Shown in pieces: positions 9,362-19,202 of a stretch of 64,000 nt of DNA. The notes below the pieces were generated by a model. It was not told where the DNA came from, searched no databases, and saw only the letters and a program-made list of their open reading frames with translations. A program made the translations under genes and the position numbers. The stretch spans positions 50,892 through 114,891 of the forward strand of contig NZ_JACJLQ010000005.1 in the NCBI RefSeq assembly GCF_016902295.1, given 5' to 3'. Source of the DNA: Bacteroides caecigallinarum. GTDB taxonomy: Bacteria > Bacteroidota > Bacteroidia > Bacteroidales > Bacteroidaceae. Position 1 is the stretch's first letter; every line of letters starts with the position of its first letter.

Positions 9362-9444
9362 TTACACGTACGTGTAACGGGCGGAACACGAACGTGTAAC
9401 GAGCGGAACACGTAGGTGTTACGCGCGTGACACGAACGTGTTAC
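9362..9444. repeat. Four-unit 22-bp palindrome array
   Basis: Four 17-bp near-palindromes of the form ACACG(A/T)ACGTGT with flanking AC/GT start at 9362, 9384, 9406 and 9428. They are separated by 5-bp GNGCG spacers. The period is exactly 22 bp. The array is GC-rich against AT-rich surroundings and lies between the MATE stop and the ATPase_2 promoter region. Confidence 0.85.
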
Positions 9445-9471
9445 GGTTTATATATCTAAGAATTTCTACAA

Positions 9472-10827
9472 TTATCCTTTTATCCGAGATAATATCTTTG
9501 GAAACTGCCATGCAAATAAAGCTGTACAGCACACAGCAGCTGTGGCATCCGAAATTGCTTCGGCAGCAAATATCCCTTCCACTCCCCAAAAATGAGGCAA
9601 TATCAGTGCCAGAGGAATAAGCAGAATAACCTTTCTCAACAAGGCTATGAAGATTGAAATCTTAGCCTGTCCCAAAGCTACAAACATGTTCTGACATGCA
9701 CGCTGGAGTCCAAATATAGACATTCCGGCAAGGAACAGAGGCATGACTTGCGAAACAGTCTCTATCAAAGCATCATCATCTGTAAATACGGAAGCAACAA
9801 CATGAGGGAATAATACTATCAGAAGTATCAACAGAAAATTGAAACTGAACATGAATGTAACCACTATCTTGAAACATTGCTTCACACGTTCCTTATAGGC
9901 GTGACCATAATTGTAGCTCACCACTGGAACAAATCCCTGGGCAAAACCTACAAGCGGCACACTGACAAACTGCATTGCACTCTGCATAATGGCAAGCGCA
10001 CTGACATATATATCTCCAAAATGCTTCAGGCTTCCATTAAGAACGAAACCGACAAGACTCTCCGTACTTGCCATGATAAATGGTGATACTCCGAGAGCAA
10101 CGACAGAGAGGACTATCTTTTTCTGAAGCCGCATATACTTCCTTTCAAGCGGAAGCGATGCAGAACTTGAAGTAAGGAAACGCAGCACCCAAATGGCACT
10201 CACTGCTTGCGACAGGACAGTAGCTATGGCAGCTCCCTTTACTCCCATATCGAAAGTGAAAATGAATATAGGATCGAGAATGATATTCAGCAATGCACCT
10301 ATCACTACCGACCACATGGCTATGGCAGGTCTTCCCTGAGAGTTTATGAATGTATTAAGTCCTGTGGATATTTCAACGAACAGTGTACCAAGCAGATAGA
10401 CAGAGAGATAATCTTCTGCAAACGGCAGTGTCCTTTCGGATGCTCCGGTAAGCAGTAGAATAGGTTCCATGAAGATGTATGCTATCAGTGAGGTAATGAT
10501 AGTGAAAAGTATCAGCATCACAAAACCGTTTCCCAATATACGTCCTGCTCTTTCCCTGTCACCCTGCCCCAAAGCCATGGCAGCAAGAGGAGCACCGCCG
10601 GCTCCAACTATCGACGAAAACGATGATATGAGTATTACTATCGAGGTAGTGACACCAACCCCGGCAAGAGCCTCTGTTCCTATACCGGGGATGTGTCCTA
10701 TATAAATTCTGTCAACTATATTATAAAGCAGATTGACAAACTGGGCAGCCACGGCAGGCAGCGCCATACGGAACACCAAAGGCAGCATTCTGTCCGTACC
10801 CAGCCTTTCTTCATAACGATTGTTCAT
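9472..10827 (-). CDS. MATE-family multidrug/Na+ efflux transporter
   Basis: Twelve-helix inner-membrane exporter of the MATE family. The N-terminal GTDRMLPLVFRMALPAVAAQF and the MAALGQGDRERAGRILGNG region are typical. The ORF is open further upstream, but the start at 10827 (MNNRYEERLG) is chosen: it gives the usual family N-terminus, and its ATG overlaps the thioesterase stop (TAATG), implying translational coupling. The substrate is unknown. It is the third gene of a Smr-thioesterase-MATE unit. Confidence 0.88.
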   Translation of the reverse strand: MNNRYEERLGTDRMLPLVFRMALPAVAAQFVNLLYNIVDRIYIGHIPGIGTEALAGVGVTTSIVILISSFSSIVGAGGAPLAAMALGQGDRERAGRILGNGFVMLILFTIITSLIAYIFMEPILLLTGASERTLPFAEDYLSVYLLGTLFVEISTGLNTFINSQGRPAIAMWSVVIGALLNIILDPIFIFTFDMGVKGAAIATVLSQAVSAIWVLRFLTSSSASLPLERKYMRLQKKIVLSVVALGVSPFIMASTESLVGFVLNGSLKHFGDIYVSALAIMQSAMQFVSVPLVGFAQGFVPVVSYNYGHAYKERVKQCFKIVVTFMFSFNFLLILLIVLFPHVVASVFTDDDALIETVSQVMPLFLAGMSIFGLQRACQNMFVALGQAKISIFIALLRKVILLIPLALILPHFWGVEGIFAAEAISDATAAVCCTALFAWQFPKILSRIKG

Positions 10828-11237
10828 TACATCAAACTTTCCAGATTCAGTTCTGTCTTTTTCCTGTAACCGGAACTTGTGAATACGGCAACCGGGCAAC
10901 CTTCCTCATCGCTGATACGAACCTCGATGAAAGGTATCTTGGCATGATTGAATGTCTCCACAGCCTCGGCATACACATATCCGCTGCTTACCGCGCGCAG
11001 GAATGTAATATTGGCATTAAGAGAAAGAGTAAGTTGATTCCGGCTGTTTGCCACAGCGGCAAAAGCCAAATCTGCAAGTGTGAACAAGGCTCCACCCTGA
11101 CACACTCCTCCCCCGTTAAGATGTTTCTCCGTAACGAGCATACGCGCTTTGGCATATCCCTCGCGTACTTCGAGAAGTTCAACTCCCGCCTCAGCTGCGA
11201 AACGGTCGTGTGAAAGCATTTCTTTTAGAGTTTTCAT
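10827..11237 (-). CDS. PaaI-like hotdog-fold thioesterase
   Basis: 136-aa single hotdog domain. HLNGGGVCQGGALFTLADLAFA is the substrate-loop/long-helix signature of PaaI-type acyl-CoA thioesterases. The start at 11237 (MKTLKEMLSHDRFA) is preferred over the longer open frame, whose extra residues overlap the Smr gene. It overlaps the MATE start by one base. The acyl substrate is not predictable; there is no phenylacetate pathway nearby. Confidence 0.85.
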   Translation of the reverse strand: MKTLKEMLSHDRFAAEAGVELLEVREGYAKARMLVTEKHLNGGGVCQGGALFTLADLAFAAVANSRNQLTLSLNANITFLRAVSSGYVYAEAVETFNHAKIPFIEVRISDEEGCPVAVFTSSGYRKKTELNLESLM

Positions 11238-11248
11238 GAGTTTGAGTT

Positions 11249-12310
11249 TTATTTTATTATCACCATTGTTGCTCCATATCCATATTCGCGGAACGAGGCA
11301 TCCTGGCTCAAGCATGTCCTGTACTTACGCTTAAGTTCGTCAAGCAATGCCTTGCGCAAAACACCATCGCCCTTACCATGAATGAACACGATCTTCTGTC
11401 CGGTATTTCTCTTGTATTCCTCCATAGTCTTGCGGAATACGTCAAGCTGATAGTTCAGCATTTCCGCATTTCCCATACCTGTAGTATCATCTAGAAGAGC
11501 GTCTATATGAAGGTCTATTTCGATAATTCCGTTCTTGATTTTCTTTTCTTCCTTGCGCAACACTTTCTTTGGGACATCATTTTCTTCACCCTTCGATAAC
11601 AACGCTTTCTTAATATCATCGGCATTGACATACACCTGTTTGGCTTCTTCATCATCTTTCACCACATCATAAATCAATGCAGGTTCGTTGAAGAATTCAT
11701 TTTCTTCGAACGTATGAAGTTTATAGAACTTAACTGTGTCAATTCTGATTTCAGTAGAAACAGCCGGCTTGATAAGGAAAGTACGGTCATCCTTATAAGC
11801 GATAATCTGTACTGCCACATGCTCCAAATCATTCAAATCTTTCTTCTCGAATTCCTCAAGCGCCTGTTTCATGTTCGGCTTGACAGTACCGCGGCTTCTC
11901 AGAGTCCAGCTCTTTCCTTCGGCAGAGAGATAGATATAATCAATAAAATAATTGCTGTCGTTCACTAAATATGCATCAAATCCTGTAGTGCTGATAGCCT
12001 TAATATCATGCGGAACAAATGCCAGGAAGACATTAAGCACATCGTTTCCTCTGATTTCAGGCGCACGATATGTTATCGGTCTGTCATCCTCTTCCTCTTC
12101 TTCCTCCTCAACAGGTGCCTGCTGTGGTTTTGAAACAGACTTCATCGGGATATTATAATCATCGGTCTGAATAACCACACATTCCTTTATAAGCATAGGT
12201 ATCTCGAAACCGTCCTCTCCTTCTACCAAGGCTATATCCTTGCCTTGAAAACCTCGTACTATACCGCCTCCCACTTCGCTGAGGAAACGTACTTTATCTC
12301 CTATTTTCAT
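11249..12310 (-). CDS. DUF2027 and Smr-domain protein
   Basis: 353 aa. The N-terminal part (about 1-160, beginning [16 protein letters not shown]) matches the Bacteroidetes DUF2027 family and contains an acidic EEEEEEDD linker. The C-terminus (about 265-353) is a Smr domain with IDLHID and [12 protein letters not shown], as in MutS2-type nucleases. It is likely a nucleic-acid-binding or nicking protein; the actual substrate is unknown. It is the first gene of the unit with the thioesterase 11 bp downstream. Confidence 0.88.
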   Translation of the reverse strand: MKIGDKVRFLSEVGGGIVRGFQGKDIALVEGEDGFEIPMLIKECVVIQTDDYNIPMKSVSKPQQAPVEEEEEEEDDRPITYRAPEIRGNDVLNVFLAFVPHDIKAISTTGFDAYLVNDSNYFIDYIYLSAEGKSWTLRSRGTVKPNMKQALEEFEKKDLNDLEHVAVQIIAYKDDRTFLIKPAVSTEIRIDTVKFYKLHTFEENEFFNEPALIYDVVKDDEEAKQVYVNADDIKKALLSKGEENDVPKKVLRKEEKKIKNGIIEIDLHIDALLDDTTGMGNAEMLNYQLDVFRKTMEEYKRNTGQKIVFIHGKGDGVLRKALLDELKRKYRTCLSQDASFREYGYGATMVIIK

Positions 12311-12334
12311 ATTCTTTCAGTATTATAGTTCAAG

Positions 12335-12365
12335 CAAAAGTAGTTACTTTTAAGCAGATACGAAA
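12335..12365 (-). promoter_or_regulatory. Promoter for the Smr-thioesterase-MATE unit
   Basis: Minus-strand TACTTTTG at 12342-12335 with a 3-of-4 match -33 (TTTC) at 12365-12362, spacer 19. It interleaves with the divergent queA promoter. Confidence 0.55.
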
Positions 12366-12381
12366 GTTTTTTATACTTTTG
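12348..12381 (+). promoter_or_regulatory. Promoter for queA
   Basis: TACTTTTG at 12374-12381 is a good -7 box; a weak T-rich -33 lies at 12348-12351 (spacer 22). Its span overlaps the opposite promoter. Confidence 0.55.
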
Positions 12382-12407
12382 CAGAAAATATTGAACAAAC
12401 TACACAG

Positions 12408-13625
12408 ATGGAAGAAACGAAACACATAAAGATAAGCGACTATAACTATCCACTTCCGGACGAAAGAATAGCAAAATTCCCGCTGAAAGAGCGCGACAGT
12501 TCCAAACTACTGGTTTACAATCACGGCGAAATAGAAGAAAGAGTCTTCACTTCACTGCCGGAATATATCGAACCGGGATCTCTGATGATTTTCAACAATA
12601 CAAAGGTTATTCAGGCAAGACTGCATTTCAGAAAAGAAACTGGTGCGCTGATAGAAATTTTCTGTCTTGAACCTATAAAGCCTAACGATTACGTGCTGAA
12701 CTTCCAGCAGACAGAACACTCGGCATGGCTCTGCATGGTGGGCAATCTGAAGAAATGGAAAGAAGGTCCGCTTCACAGGGAAATGACCGTTAAAGGCAAA
12801 CCGCTGACACTGACTGCCACACGAGGCGAATGTCACGGCACAAGCCACTGGATAGACTTCAGCTGGGACAACAGCGAAGTGACTTTTGCTGATATCCTTG
12901 AAGTGTTCGGCGAACTTCCTATCCCTCCATATCTGAACCGCGAGACACAGGAAAGCGACAAGGAGACTTACCAGACAGTGTATTCTAAGATAAAAGGTTC
13001 TGTGGCTGCACCAACAGCTGGATTGCATTTCACAGAGAGAGTGCTTGACACACTGAGAAACAAGGGTGTTGACCTGGAAGAAGTGACTCTGCATGTGGGA
13101 GCCGGTACTTTCCGCCCTGTAAAGAGTGAGGAAATAGCAGGACACGATATGCACACGGAATATATCTCCGTAAACAGACAGACCATCGAGAAACTTCTGA
13201 AACATGGCGGAGAAACCACTGCCGTGGGAACGACATCAGTAAGAACGATAGAAAGTCTGTACTATATCGGAGTAATCTTAGAGTCAAGACCTGAAGCGTC
13301 GCAGGAGGAACTGCACGTTAAGCAATGGATGCCATACGAGAACGAGACAAACCTCACTCCTATTCAGGCTCTGCAGAATATCCTCGATTACATGGACAGA
13401 AATCATTTGGACGCGCTGAATACAAGCACTCAGATTATCATCGCTCCGGGATATGAATACAAGATAGTGAAACGCATAGTAACCAACTTCCATCAGCCGC
13501 AAAGCACTCTGCTGCTCCTGGTTTCGGCATTCGTGAAAGGCGACTGGAGAAAGATTTACGACTATGCACTGTCACACGATTTCCGCTTCCTGAGCTACGG
13601 CGATTCGTCGCTGCTGATTCCGTAA
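12408..13625 (+). CDS. queA: S-adenosylmethionine:tRNA ribosyltransferase-isomerase
   Basis: QueA transfers and isomerises the ribosyl part of SAM onto preQ1 in tRNA, making epoxyqueuosine. Clear family motifs: YPLPDERIAKFPL at the N-terminus, SLMIFNNTKVIQARL, AAPTAGLHFT, VGAGTFRPV and the C-terminal TNFHQPQSTLLLLVSAF. At 405 aa it is longer than the usual 340-360 because of added sequence in the beta-barrel region, as I recall for Bacteroidales homologues. It is followed 70 bp later by the Nudix gene, across a repeat-rich spacer. Confidence 0.96.
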   Translation: MEETKHIKISDYNYPLPDERIAKFPLKERDSSKLLVYNHGEIEERVFTSLPEYIEPGSLMIFNNTKVIQARLHFRKETGALIEIFCLEPIKPNDYVLNFQQTEHSAWLCMVGNLKKWKEGPLHREMTVKGKPLTLTATRGECHGTSHWIDFSWDNSEVTFADILEVFGELPIPPYLNRETQESDKETYQTVYSKIKGSVAAPTAGLHFTERVLDTLRNKGVDLEEVTLHVGAGTFRPVKSEEIAGHDMHTEYISVNRQTIEKLLKHGGETTAVGTTSVRTIESLYYIGVILESRPEASQEELHVKQWMPYENETNLTPIQALQNILDYMDRNHLDALNTSTQIIIAPGYEYKIVKRIVTNFHQPQSTLLLLVSAFVKGDWRKIYDYALSHDFRFLSYGDSSLLIP

Positions 13626-13695
13626 GAAAGGCAACAAGGCTTCAGTTTCGTCAACTCGTCAACTAACTAATAAACTTAAAAACTAAAAAACTCAA

Positions 13696-14190
13696 ATGGA
13701 TAATAGCGAAGAAATGTTCCCTGTAGTAGATGAGGACGGAAATATCTTGTCTGCAGCTACAAGAGGTGAGTGTCACAGCGGCAGCAAGCTGCTGCATCCG
13801 GTAGTGCATCTGCATGTTTTCAACAGTCGTGGAGAGCTCTACCTACAGAAACGTCCGGAATGGAAAGACATACAGCCGGGAAAATGGGATACTGCAGTAG
13901 GAGGTCACATCGACTTGGGAGAAAGTGTGGAAATGGCCCTAAAACGCGAAGTCAGAGAGGAGCTCGGAATAGAAGATTTCACTCCTGAACTTCTTACACA
14001 CTACGTGTTCGAATCCGCACGCGAGAAAGAACTTGTTTTTGCCCACAAGACTGTTTATGACGGTGAGATACATCCGTCAGAAGAACTGGATGGAGGCAGA
14101 TTCTGGAGTATAGAGGAAATTAAGGCAAACATGGGGAAAGGAGTTTTCACTCCAAATTTTGAGAGTGAGTTCAAGAGGCTTGGATTTTAA
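13696..14190 (+). CDS. Nudix hydrolase (YfcD/Idi-like)
   Basis: 164 aa. The Nudix box GGHIDLGESVEMALKREVREELG fits GX5EX7REUXEEXGU at about 74-96, and VHLHVFNSRGELYLQKRPEWKDIQPGKWD precedes it as in YfcD-type hydrolases. It likely cleaves a nucleoside-diphosphate-linked compound; the substrate is unknown. The ATG at 13696 follows an AACTCAAA-type spacer. It ends at a strong bidirectional terminator facing the suf operon. Confidence 0.9.
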   Translation: MDNSEEMFPVVDEDGNILSAATRGECHSGSKLLHPVVHLHVFNSRGELYLQKRPEWKDIQPGKWDTAVGGHIDLGESVEMALKREVREELGIEDFTPELLTHYVFESAREKELVFAHKTVYDGEIHPSEELDGGRFWSIEEIKANMGKGVFTPNFESEFKRLGF

Positions 14191-14210
14191 ACCAATATCC
14201 ATATAACATT

Positions 14211-14254
14211 AAATGGCGTTTAAACAGCTTTTAAATACTGTTTAAACGCCATTT
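14211..14254. terminator. Perfect 17-bp hairpin, bidirectional terminator
   Basis: The arms at 14211-14227 and 14238-14254 are exact complements with a 10-nt loop, starting AAATGGCG. It sits between the convergent Nudix and sufS genes. Confidence 0.8.
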
Positions 14255-14280
14255 GAGGCTATAATAATTTGCAATGTCTA

Positions 14281-15498
14281 TCATCCGAACATCTTGCTCA
14301 CCCTCTCAATACCGGCAATCAGAGCATCGATTTCTTCTTTAGTGTTGTACATACCGAATGAAGCTCGCACTGTTCCCTCTATTCCCAAACGGTGCATAAG
14401 AGGTTCGGCGCAGTGATGTCCGGTGCGGACTGCTATTCCGAGACGGTCAAGCAATGTTCCCATATCGAAATGGTGGATATCACCAACAAGGAATGAAATA
14501 ACTCCTCCCTTATGTTCCGCCTCACCAAAGATACGCATACCCGGGATTTCTTTCATACGCTGCATAGCATACATGATAAGTTCATGTTCATGGGCAGCTA
14601 TATTATCCATACCTATGGCAGAAACATAGTCCAATGCTTTTGCCATTGCAGTAGAACCTACATAATCAGGCGTTCCGGCTTCGAACTTGAAAGGCAGTTC
14701 GTTGAATGTCGTTCCTTCGAAACTTACATTCTTTATCATCTCTCCACCACCTTGATAAGGAGGCATCTTGTCAAGAAGATCTTCCTTGCCATAAAGTACT
14801 CCTATACCGGTAGGACCATAAATCTTATGTGCACTGAACACATAGAAATCGGCATCAATATCCTGTACATCCACCTTCGTATGTGGAATACCCTGTGCTC
14901 CGTCTATCAGCACCGGAACATTGTGGGCATGAGCTATTGACGCAATCTGCTTCACAGGATTTATTGTTCCGAGAACATTTGAAACATGGGCTACGGAAAC
15001 AAGCTTTGTGCGCGGAGTGAACAGTTTTTCGTACTCATCAATCAGCAATTCGCCACGGTCATTCATAGGAATAACTTTCAGAACTATTCCTTTACGGAGT
15101 GCCTGAATCTGCCATGAGACGATGTTGCTGTGATGCTCCATTACCGAAACCATCACTTCATCTCCTTCCTTCATGAAGGCATCAGTGAAAGATGAAGCTA
15201 CGAGATTTATACTCTCAGTTGTTCCTCGAGTAAAGATTATCTCTGACGTACTGCGCGCATTTATAAACTTACGCACAGTTTCGCGCGATGCCTCATGCAA
15301 ATTTGTTGCCTGCTGTGAAAGGAAATGAACACCGCGGTGTACATTGGCATTTACAGAATAATACTCATCGACAATTGCATCTACCACACACTTTGGTTTC
15401 TGTGTGGTAGCTCCATTGTCCAAGTATATCAACGGCTTGCCATATACTGTTCTTGACAGTATCGGAAAGTCTTCTCTTATTTTCTGAATATCGTACAT
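14281..15498 (-). CDS. sufS: SufS-type cysteine desulfurase
   Basis: PLP enzyme that removes sulfur from cysteine for Fe-S cluster assembly. 405 aa. The PLP lysine is in YVFSAHKIYGPTG (about 225) and the persulfide cysteine in RTGHHCAEPLM (about 362), both in group II (SufS) context. THSERGTTES-like residues appear as FTRGTTESINL. It is last in cvpA-sufB-sufC-sufD-sufS, 9 bp after sufD. No sufE or sufU sulfur acceptor is encoded in this window. Confidence 0.96.
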   Translation of the reverse strand: MYDIQKIREDFPILSRTVYGKPLIYLDNGATTQKPKCVVDAIVDEYYSVNANVHRGVHFLSQQATNLHEASRETVRKFINARSTSEIIFTRGTTESINLVASSFTDAFMKEGDEVMVSVMEHHSNIVSWQIQALRKGIVLKVIPMNDRGELLIDEYEKLFTPRTKLVSVAHVSNVLGTINPVKQIASIAHAHNVPVLIDGAQGIPHTKVDVQDIDADFYVFSAHKIYGPTGIGVLYGKEDLLDKMPPYQGGGEMIKNVSFEGTTFNELPFKFEAGTPDYVGSTAMAKALDYVSAIGMDNIAAHEHELIMYAMQRMKEIPGMRIFGEAEHKGGVISFLVGDIHHFDMGTLLDRLGIAVRTGHHCAEPLMHRLGIEGTVRASFGMYNTKEEIDALIAGIERVSKMFG

Positions 15499-15507
15499 AA
15501 TGTTTTT

Positions 15508-16854
15508 TTATTTTCCGCATATCGCACATCCCTGACACTTGTTCAGTTCGCCACGGAATCGTTTTTCTACAAGAAGATGAAGACGGTCTTTGAGAGCATC
15601 CATACGTATCTTGTCGATAACTTCATTGACGAATGCAAACATCAATAACAGACGTGCTTCCTTCAGACTGATACCACGCTGCTGCATGTAGAACAATGCG
15701 TTTTCGTCAAGCTGTCCTACGGTAGCTCCGTGAGAGCATTTCACATCGTCGGCATAAATCTCAAGCTGTGGCTGGGTAAACATGCGGGCTTCACGGGTTA
15801 CACAGATATTGCTGTTTGTCTGCTGTGAGTTTGTGCGCTGGGCACCTTCACGTACAAGGACTTTACCGGCAAATGCACCTACAGCCTGATCATCAAGAAC
15901 GTACTTAAAGAGTTCGGTACTTGTACAGTCAGATGCCTTATGGTCAATGAACGTGTTATTGTCCACCTGCTCGTTCTTATCAGCGATAGCCATTCCGCAG
16001 AGTGTGATTTCAGCGCCCTTGCCGGCAAGGGTTACTTCCGAAGTGTTGCGCGTAGTACCGTTATGGAGTGTCATGCCGTTAAGCAGGACATTGCTGTTTG
16101 CCTCCTGACGTACATACAGGTTGCTGAATCGTACTGTGGAATTATGTGTTTCCTCAAGTTCGTACAAATCGAAACAGGCATTCTCGCCTACAAAGATTTC
16201 CACTACCTGAGTAGAAAGGAAATTCACATCGTCCATAGCATGGTCGCATACCAGTAATTTGGCCTGTGCACCGTCTTCAAGGACTATAACCACACGGCGG
16301 TTCACCATGAAGTTTACATCGGCACGGAGAATATTGACCAACTGAATAGGTTTCTCCAATACTACATTCTTAGGTACATACATGAACACACCATCCTGTG
16401 CAAACATTGTATTGAATGCAGTTACACTGTCTTTTGATGTATCAGCCAACCGTGAATAGTATTTCTTCACAAGTACAGGATTTTCCTTTGCCACATCTTT
16501 CAGGCTTCCGAAGATAACTCCGGCTGGAAGCTGTGCGGCAGGATTGTCGTGTGTATCGAATGTATCGTTCACCACGAAATAAAGCGAGGTGCTCATGTTA
16601 GGGACATCGCACTTGAACACTTCATACGGATTTACCGGTATCTCCAGACGGTTCAGGTTCAATCCGTAGTCCGGCGCGAAGAACTTTGCGACATCCGTAT
16701 ATTTGTACTTCTCAACCTTCTGTGAAGGGAATCCATGAGCCTCGAAATCGGCAAATGCCTTGGCACGCGGAGCGTTGAGCACGTCTGCGCTGTGACGGCA
16801 TATCATGGCTTCACACTGGGTGAAAAGGTCTATATATTGTTGTTCTGCTTTCAT
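15508..16854 (-). CDS. sufD: Fe-S cluster assembly protein SufD
   Basis: Scaffold partner of SufB and SufC. The C-terminal half carries the SufBD beta-helix core (CSHGATVGQLDENALFYMQQRGI). The start at 16854 (MKAEQQYIDLFTQ) is chosen because the longer frame runs into sufC. The gap from sufC is 13 bp. The last residues, CQGCAICGK, are a small cysteine-rich tail (three Cys); whether it binds metal is not known. Confidence 0.95.
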   Translation of the reverse strand: MKAEQQYIDLFTQCEAMICRHSADVLNAPRAKAFADFEAHGFPSQKVEKYKYTDVAKFFAPDYGLNLNRLEIPVNPYEVFKCDVPNMSTSLYFVVNDTFDTHDNPAAQLPAGVIFGSLKDVAKENPVLVKKYYSRLADTSKDSVTAFNTMFAQDGVFMYVPKNVVLEKPIQLVNILRADVNFMVNRRVVIVLEDGAQAKLLVCDHAMDDVNFLSTQVVEIFVGENACFDLYELEETHNSTVRFSNLYVRQEANSNVLLNGMTLHNGTTRNTSEVTLAGKGAEITLCGMAIADKNEQVDNNTFIDHKASDCTSTELFKYVLDDQAVGAFAGKVLVREGAQRTNSQQTNSNICVTREARMFTQPQLEIYADDVKCSHGATVGQLDENALFYMQQRGISLKEARLLLMFAFVNEVIDKIRMDALKDRLHLLVEKRFRGELNKCQGCAICGK

Positions 16855-16867
16855 GTTATTTTTCTCT

Positions 16868-17620
16868 TTACTCTCCCAATTCTTTCTTAATCCAGTCATA
16901 ACCCTTCTCTTCGAGCTCGAGTGCAAGTTCAGGACCTGCAGTCTTCACGATACGTCCTTTGTAAAGCACGTGTACGATGTCTGGTTTGATATAGTCCAAC
17001 AGACGCTGGTAGTGAGTAATAACGATACAGCTTGTTTCAGGAGTCTTAAGTTTGTTTACACCTTCGGCAACGATACGCAAAGCGTCGATGTCAAGTCCTG
17101 AGTCTGTTTCGTCAAGGATGCTCAACTTCGGTTCGAGCATCGCCATCTGGAAAATCTCGTTACGCTTCTTCTCGCCGCCGGAGAAACCTTCGTTTACAGA
17201 GCGGTTGGCAAGCTTGCTGTCCAATTCCACAATTTCGCGTTTCTGTCTCATCAGCTTAAGGAATTCACTGGCAGAAAGTGCAGGCAGGCCCTTATATTTA
17301 CGCTGCTCATTAACCGCGGCACGCATGAAATTAACCATGCTTACACCCGGAATTTCTACCGGATACTGGAATGAAAGGAACAATCCTTCGTGGCTGCGGT
17401 CTTCAGGTTTAAGACTAAGCAGGTCTTTACCTAAGAATGTAACAGAACCTTTTGTAACCTCGTATGCGGGATGTCCTACAAGCACATTGCTCAATGTACT
17501 TTTACCGGAACCGTTGGGACCCATGATGGCATGAACTTCACCCGGCTTTACAGTCAGGTTAATACCTTTCAATATCTCTTTGCCATTGATATTGGCATGC
17601 AAGTCTTTTATCTCTAACAT
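16868..17620 (-). CDS. sufC: Fe-S cluster assembly ATPase SufC
   Basis: ABC-type ATPase that drives the SufBCD scaffold. 250 aa. Walker A GPNGSGKS (34-41), signature [15 protein letters not shown], Walker [17 protein letters not shown] and the switch His in [11 protein letters not shown] are all intact. It is separated from sufB by a 124-bp repeat-rich spacer, unusually long inside an operon. Confidence 0.97.
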   Translation of the reverse strand: MLEIKDLHANINGKEILKGINLTVKPGEVHAIMGPNGSGKSTLSNVLVGHPAYEVTKGSVTFLGKDLLSLKPEDRSHEGLFLSFQYPVEIPGVSMVNFMRAAVNEQRKYKGLPALSASEFLKLMRQKREIVELDSKLANRSVNEGFSGGEKKRNEIFQMAMLEPKLSILDETDSGLDIDALRIVAEGVNKLKTPETSCIVITHYQRLLDYIKPDIVHVLYKGRIVKTAGPELALELEEKGYDWIKKELGE

Positions 17621-17624
17621 ATTT

Positions 17625-17744
17625 TTGTAAGTTTGTTAGTTTTTAAGTTTGTTAGTTTGTTAGTTAGTGAGTTTTGTTAGTTAGTGAGTTCATCTACGTT
17701 ATCATAAACAAACTTAAGAACTAAAGGACTCAAAAACTCAAAAA
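17625..17744. repeat. GTTTGTTAGTT-type repeats between sufB and sufC
   Basis: The spacer contains many overlapping copies of GTTTGTTAGTT, GTTAGTTAGTGAGTT and ACTCAAAAACTC. AAGTTTGTT and AACAAACTT can pair across it. It has the same style as other spacers in the left half of the window. Confidence 0.6.
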
Positions 17745-19196
17745 TTATCCCACACTTCCTTCGAGTGACACTGACAGAAGTTTCTGAGCTTCTACAGCAA
17801 ACTCCATAGGAAGTTTGTTTATAACTTCTTTAGCGTATCCGTTCACAATAAGTCCTATGGCATCCTCGGTGTTAATGCCTCGCTGGTTGCAATAGAACAA
17901 CTGGTCTTCAGAAATCTTGGATGTAGTGGCTTCATGCTCTACCACTGCTGTTTCGTTGTGGATATCCATATATGGGAATGTATGGGCACCACAATTGCTA
18001 CCTAACAACAATGAGTCACACTGGCTATAGTTACGCGCATTGTCCGCCCTTTCCGCCACACGTACAAGACCGCGGTATGAATTCTGGCTCTTACCGGCGC
18101 TTATGCCCTTGCTCACGATGGTCGAGCGTGTGTTCTTGCCGAGGTGTATCATTTTGGTACCTGTATCCGCCTGCTGGTAATTGTTCGTAACGGCCACGGA
18201 GTAGAACTCAGCCGTAGAGTTGTCGCCGGCAAGGATACAGCTCGGATATTTCCATGTAATGGCAGAGCCGGTTTCCACCTGAGTCCACGAGAGCTTGCTG
18301 TCGTTACCCTTACAGATGCCGCGCTTGGTCACGAAGTTATAGACTCCACCCTTTCCTTCGGCATCACCCGGATACCAGTTCTGCACTGTAGAGTACTTCA
18401 CCTCGGCACGTTCCAGAACCACAATCTCGACAATGGCGGCGTGCAACTGATTCTCGTCACGCATAGGAGCCGTACAGCCTTCGAGGTAGGAGACATAGCT
18501 GTCATCGTCGGCAACAATCAGTGTTCTTTCGAACTGGCCGGTATTTGCCGCATTGATACGGAAATATGTCGATAGCTCCATAGGGCAGCGCACACCCTTA
18601 GGTATATACACGAAAGAGCCGTCGCTGAACACTGCGGAATTAAGCGCCGCAAAGAAATTGTCACAATAGCCCACCACAGAGCCAAGGTACTTCCTTACCA
18701 AATCAGGATGCTCCCTCACAGCCTCGCTCATGGAGCAGAAGATGATACCCTTCTCCATAAGTGTTTCCTTGAACGTGGTCTTGACAGACACGGAGTCCAT
18801 CACGGCATCCACCGCCATGCCGCTAAGCGCCATCTGTTCTTCCAGCGGAATGCCGAGCTTATTGAATGTTTTCAGGAGTTCAGGATCGACTTCATCCATA
18901 GATTTCGGCCCTTCTTTCTTTTTCGTAGGGTCGGCATAATACGATATTGCCTGATAATCTATCTCAGGGATGTTAAGATGAGCCCATGTCGGCATATCAA
19001 GCGTCAGCCAGTGACGATAAGCCTTGAGACGAAATTCAAGAAGCCATTCAGGCTCGCCTTTCTTTTCAGAAATCAACCTGACGACATCCTCATTAAGTCC
19101 CTTTTCTATTATATCTGTATGAACATCAGTAGTGAAACCGTATTTATATTTCTCCTGCGTCAGTTCCTTCACATACTTATTAGGTTCTTCTTGCAT
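17745..19196 (-). CDS. sufB: Fe-S cluster assembly protein SufB
   Basis: Central scaffold on which Fe-S clusters are built. 483 aa, usual length. [33 protein letters not shown] and [15 protein letters not shown] (with the conserved cysteine) are diagnostic. It is the first suf gene, 6 bp after cvpA, so cvpA-sufB-(spacer)-sufCDS probably form one transcript. Confidence 0.97.
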   Translation of the reverse strand: MQEEPNKYVKELTQEKYKYGFTTDVHTDIIEKGLNEDVVRLISEKKGEPEWLLEFRLKAYRHWLTLDMPTWAHLNIPEIDYQAISYYADPTKKKEGPKSMDEVDPELLKTFNKLGIPLEEQMALSGMAVDAVMDSVSVKTTFKETLMEKGIIFCSMSEAVREHPDLVRKYLGSVVGYCDNFFAALNSAVFSDGSFVYIPKGVRCPMELSTYFRINAANTGQFERTLIVADDDSYVSYLEGCTAPMRDENQLHAAIVEIVVLERAEVKYSTVQNWYPGDAEGKGGVYNFVTKRGICKGNDSKLSWTQVETGSAITWKYPSCILAGDNSTAEFYSVAVTNNYQQADTGTKMIHLGKNTRSTIVSKGISAGKSQNSYRGLVRVAERADNARNYSQCDSLLLGSNCGAHTFPYMDIHNETAVVEHEATTSKISEDQLFYCNQRGINTEDAIGLIVNGYAKEVINKLPMEFAVEAQKLLSVSLEGSVG

Positions 19197-19202
19197 AGGT
19201 TA

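Noticed and set aside
9362..9444. Palindrome array as a CRISPR
   Set aside because: Units are 17 bp with 5-bp near-constant spacers and there are no cas genes; this is a tandem repeat, not a spacer array.
12820..13790. Shared TRGECH motif in QueA and the adjacent Nudix protein
   Set aside because: The motif is normal in YfcD-type Nudix enzymes and the DNA differs between the two; most likely coincidence, though adjacent.
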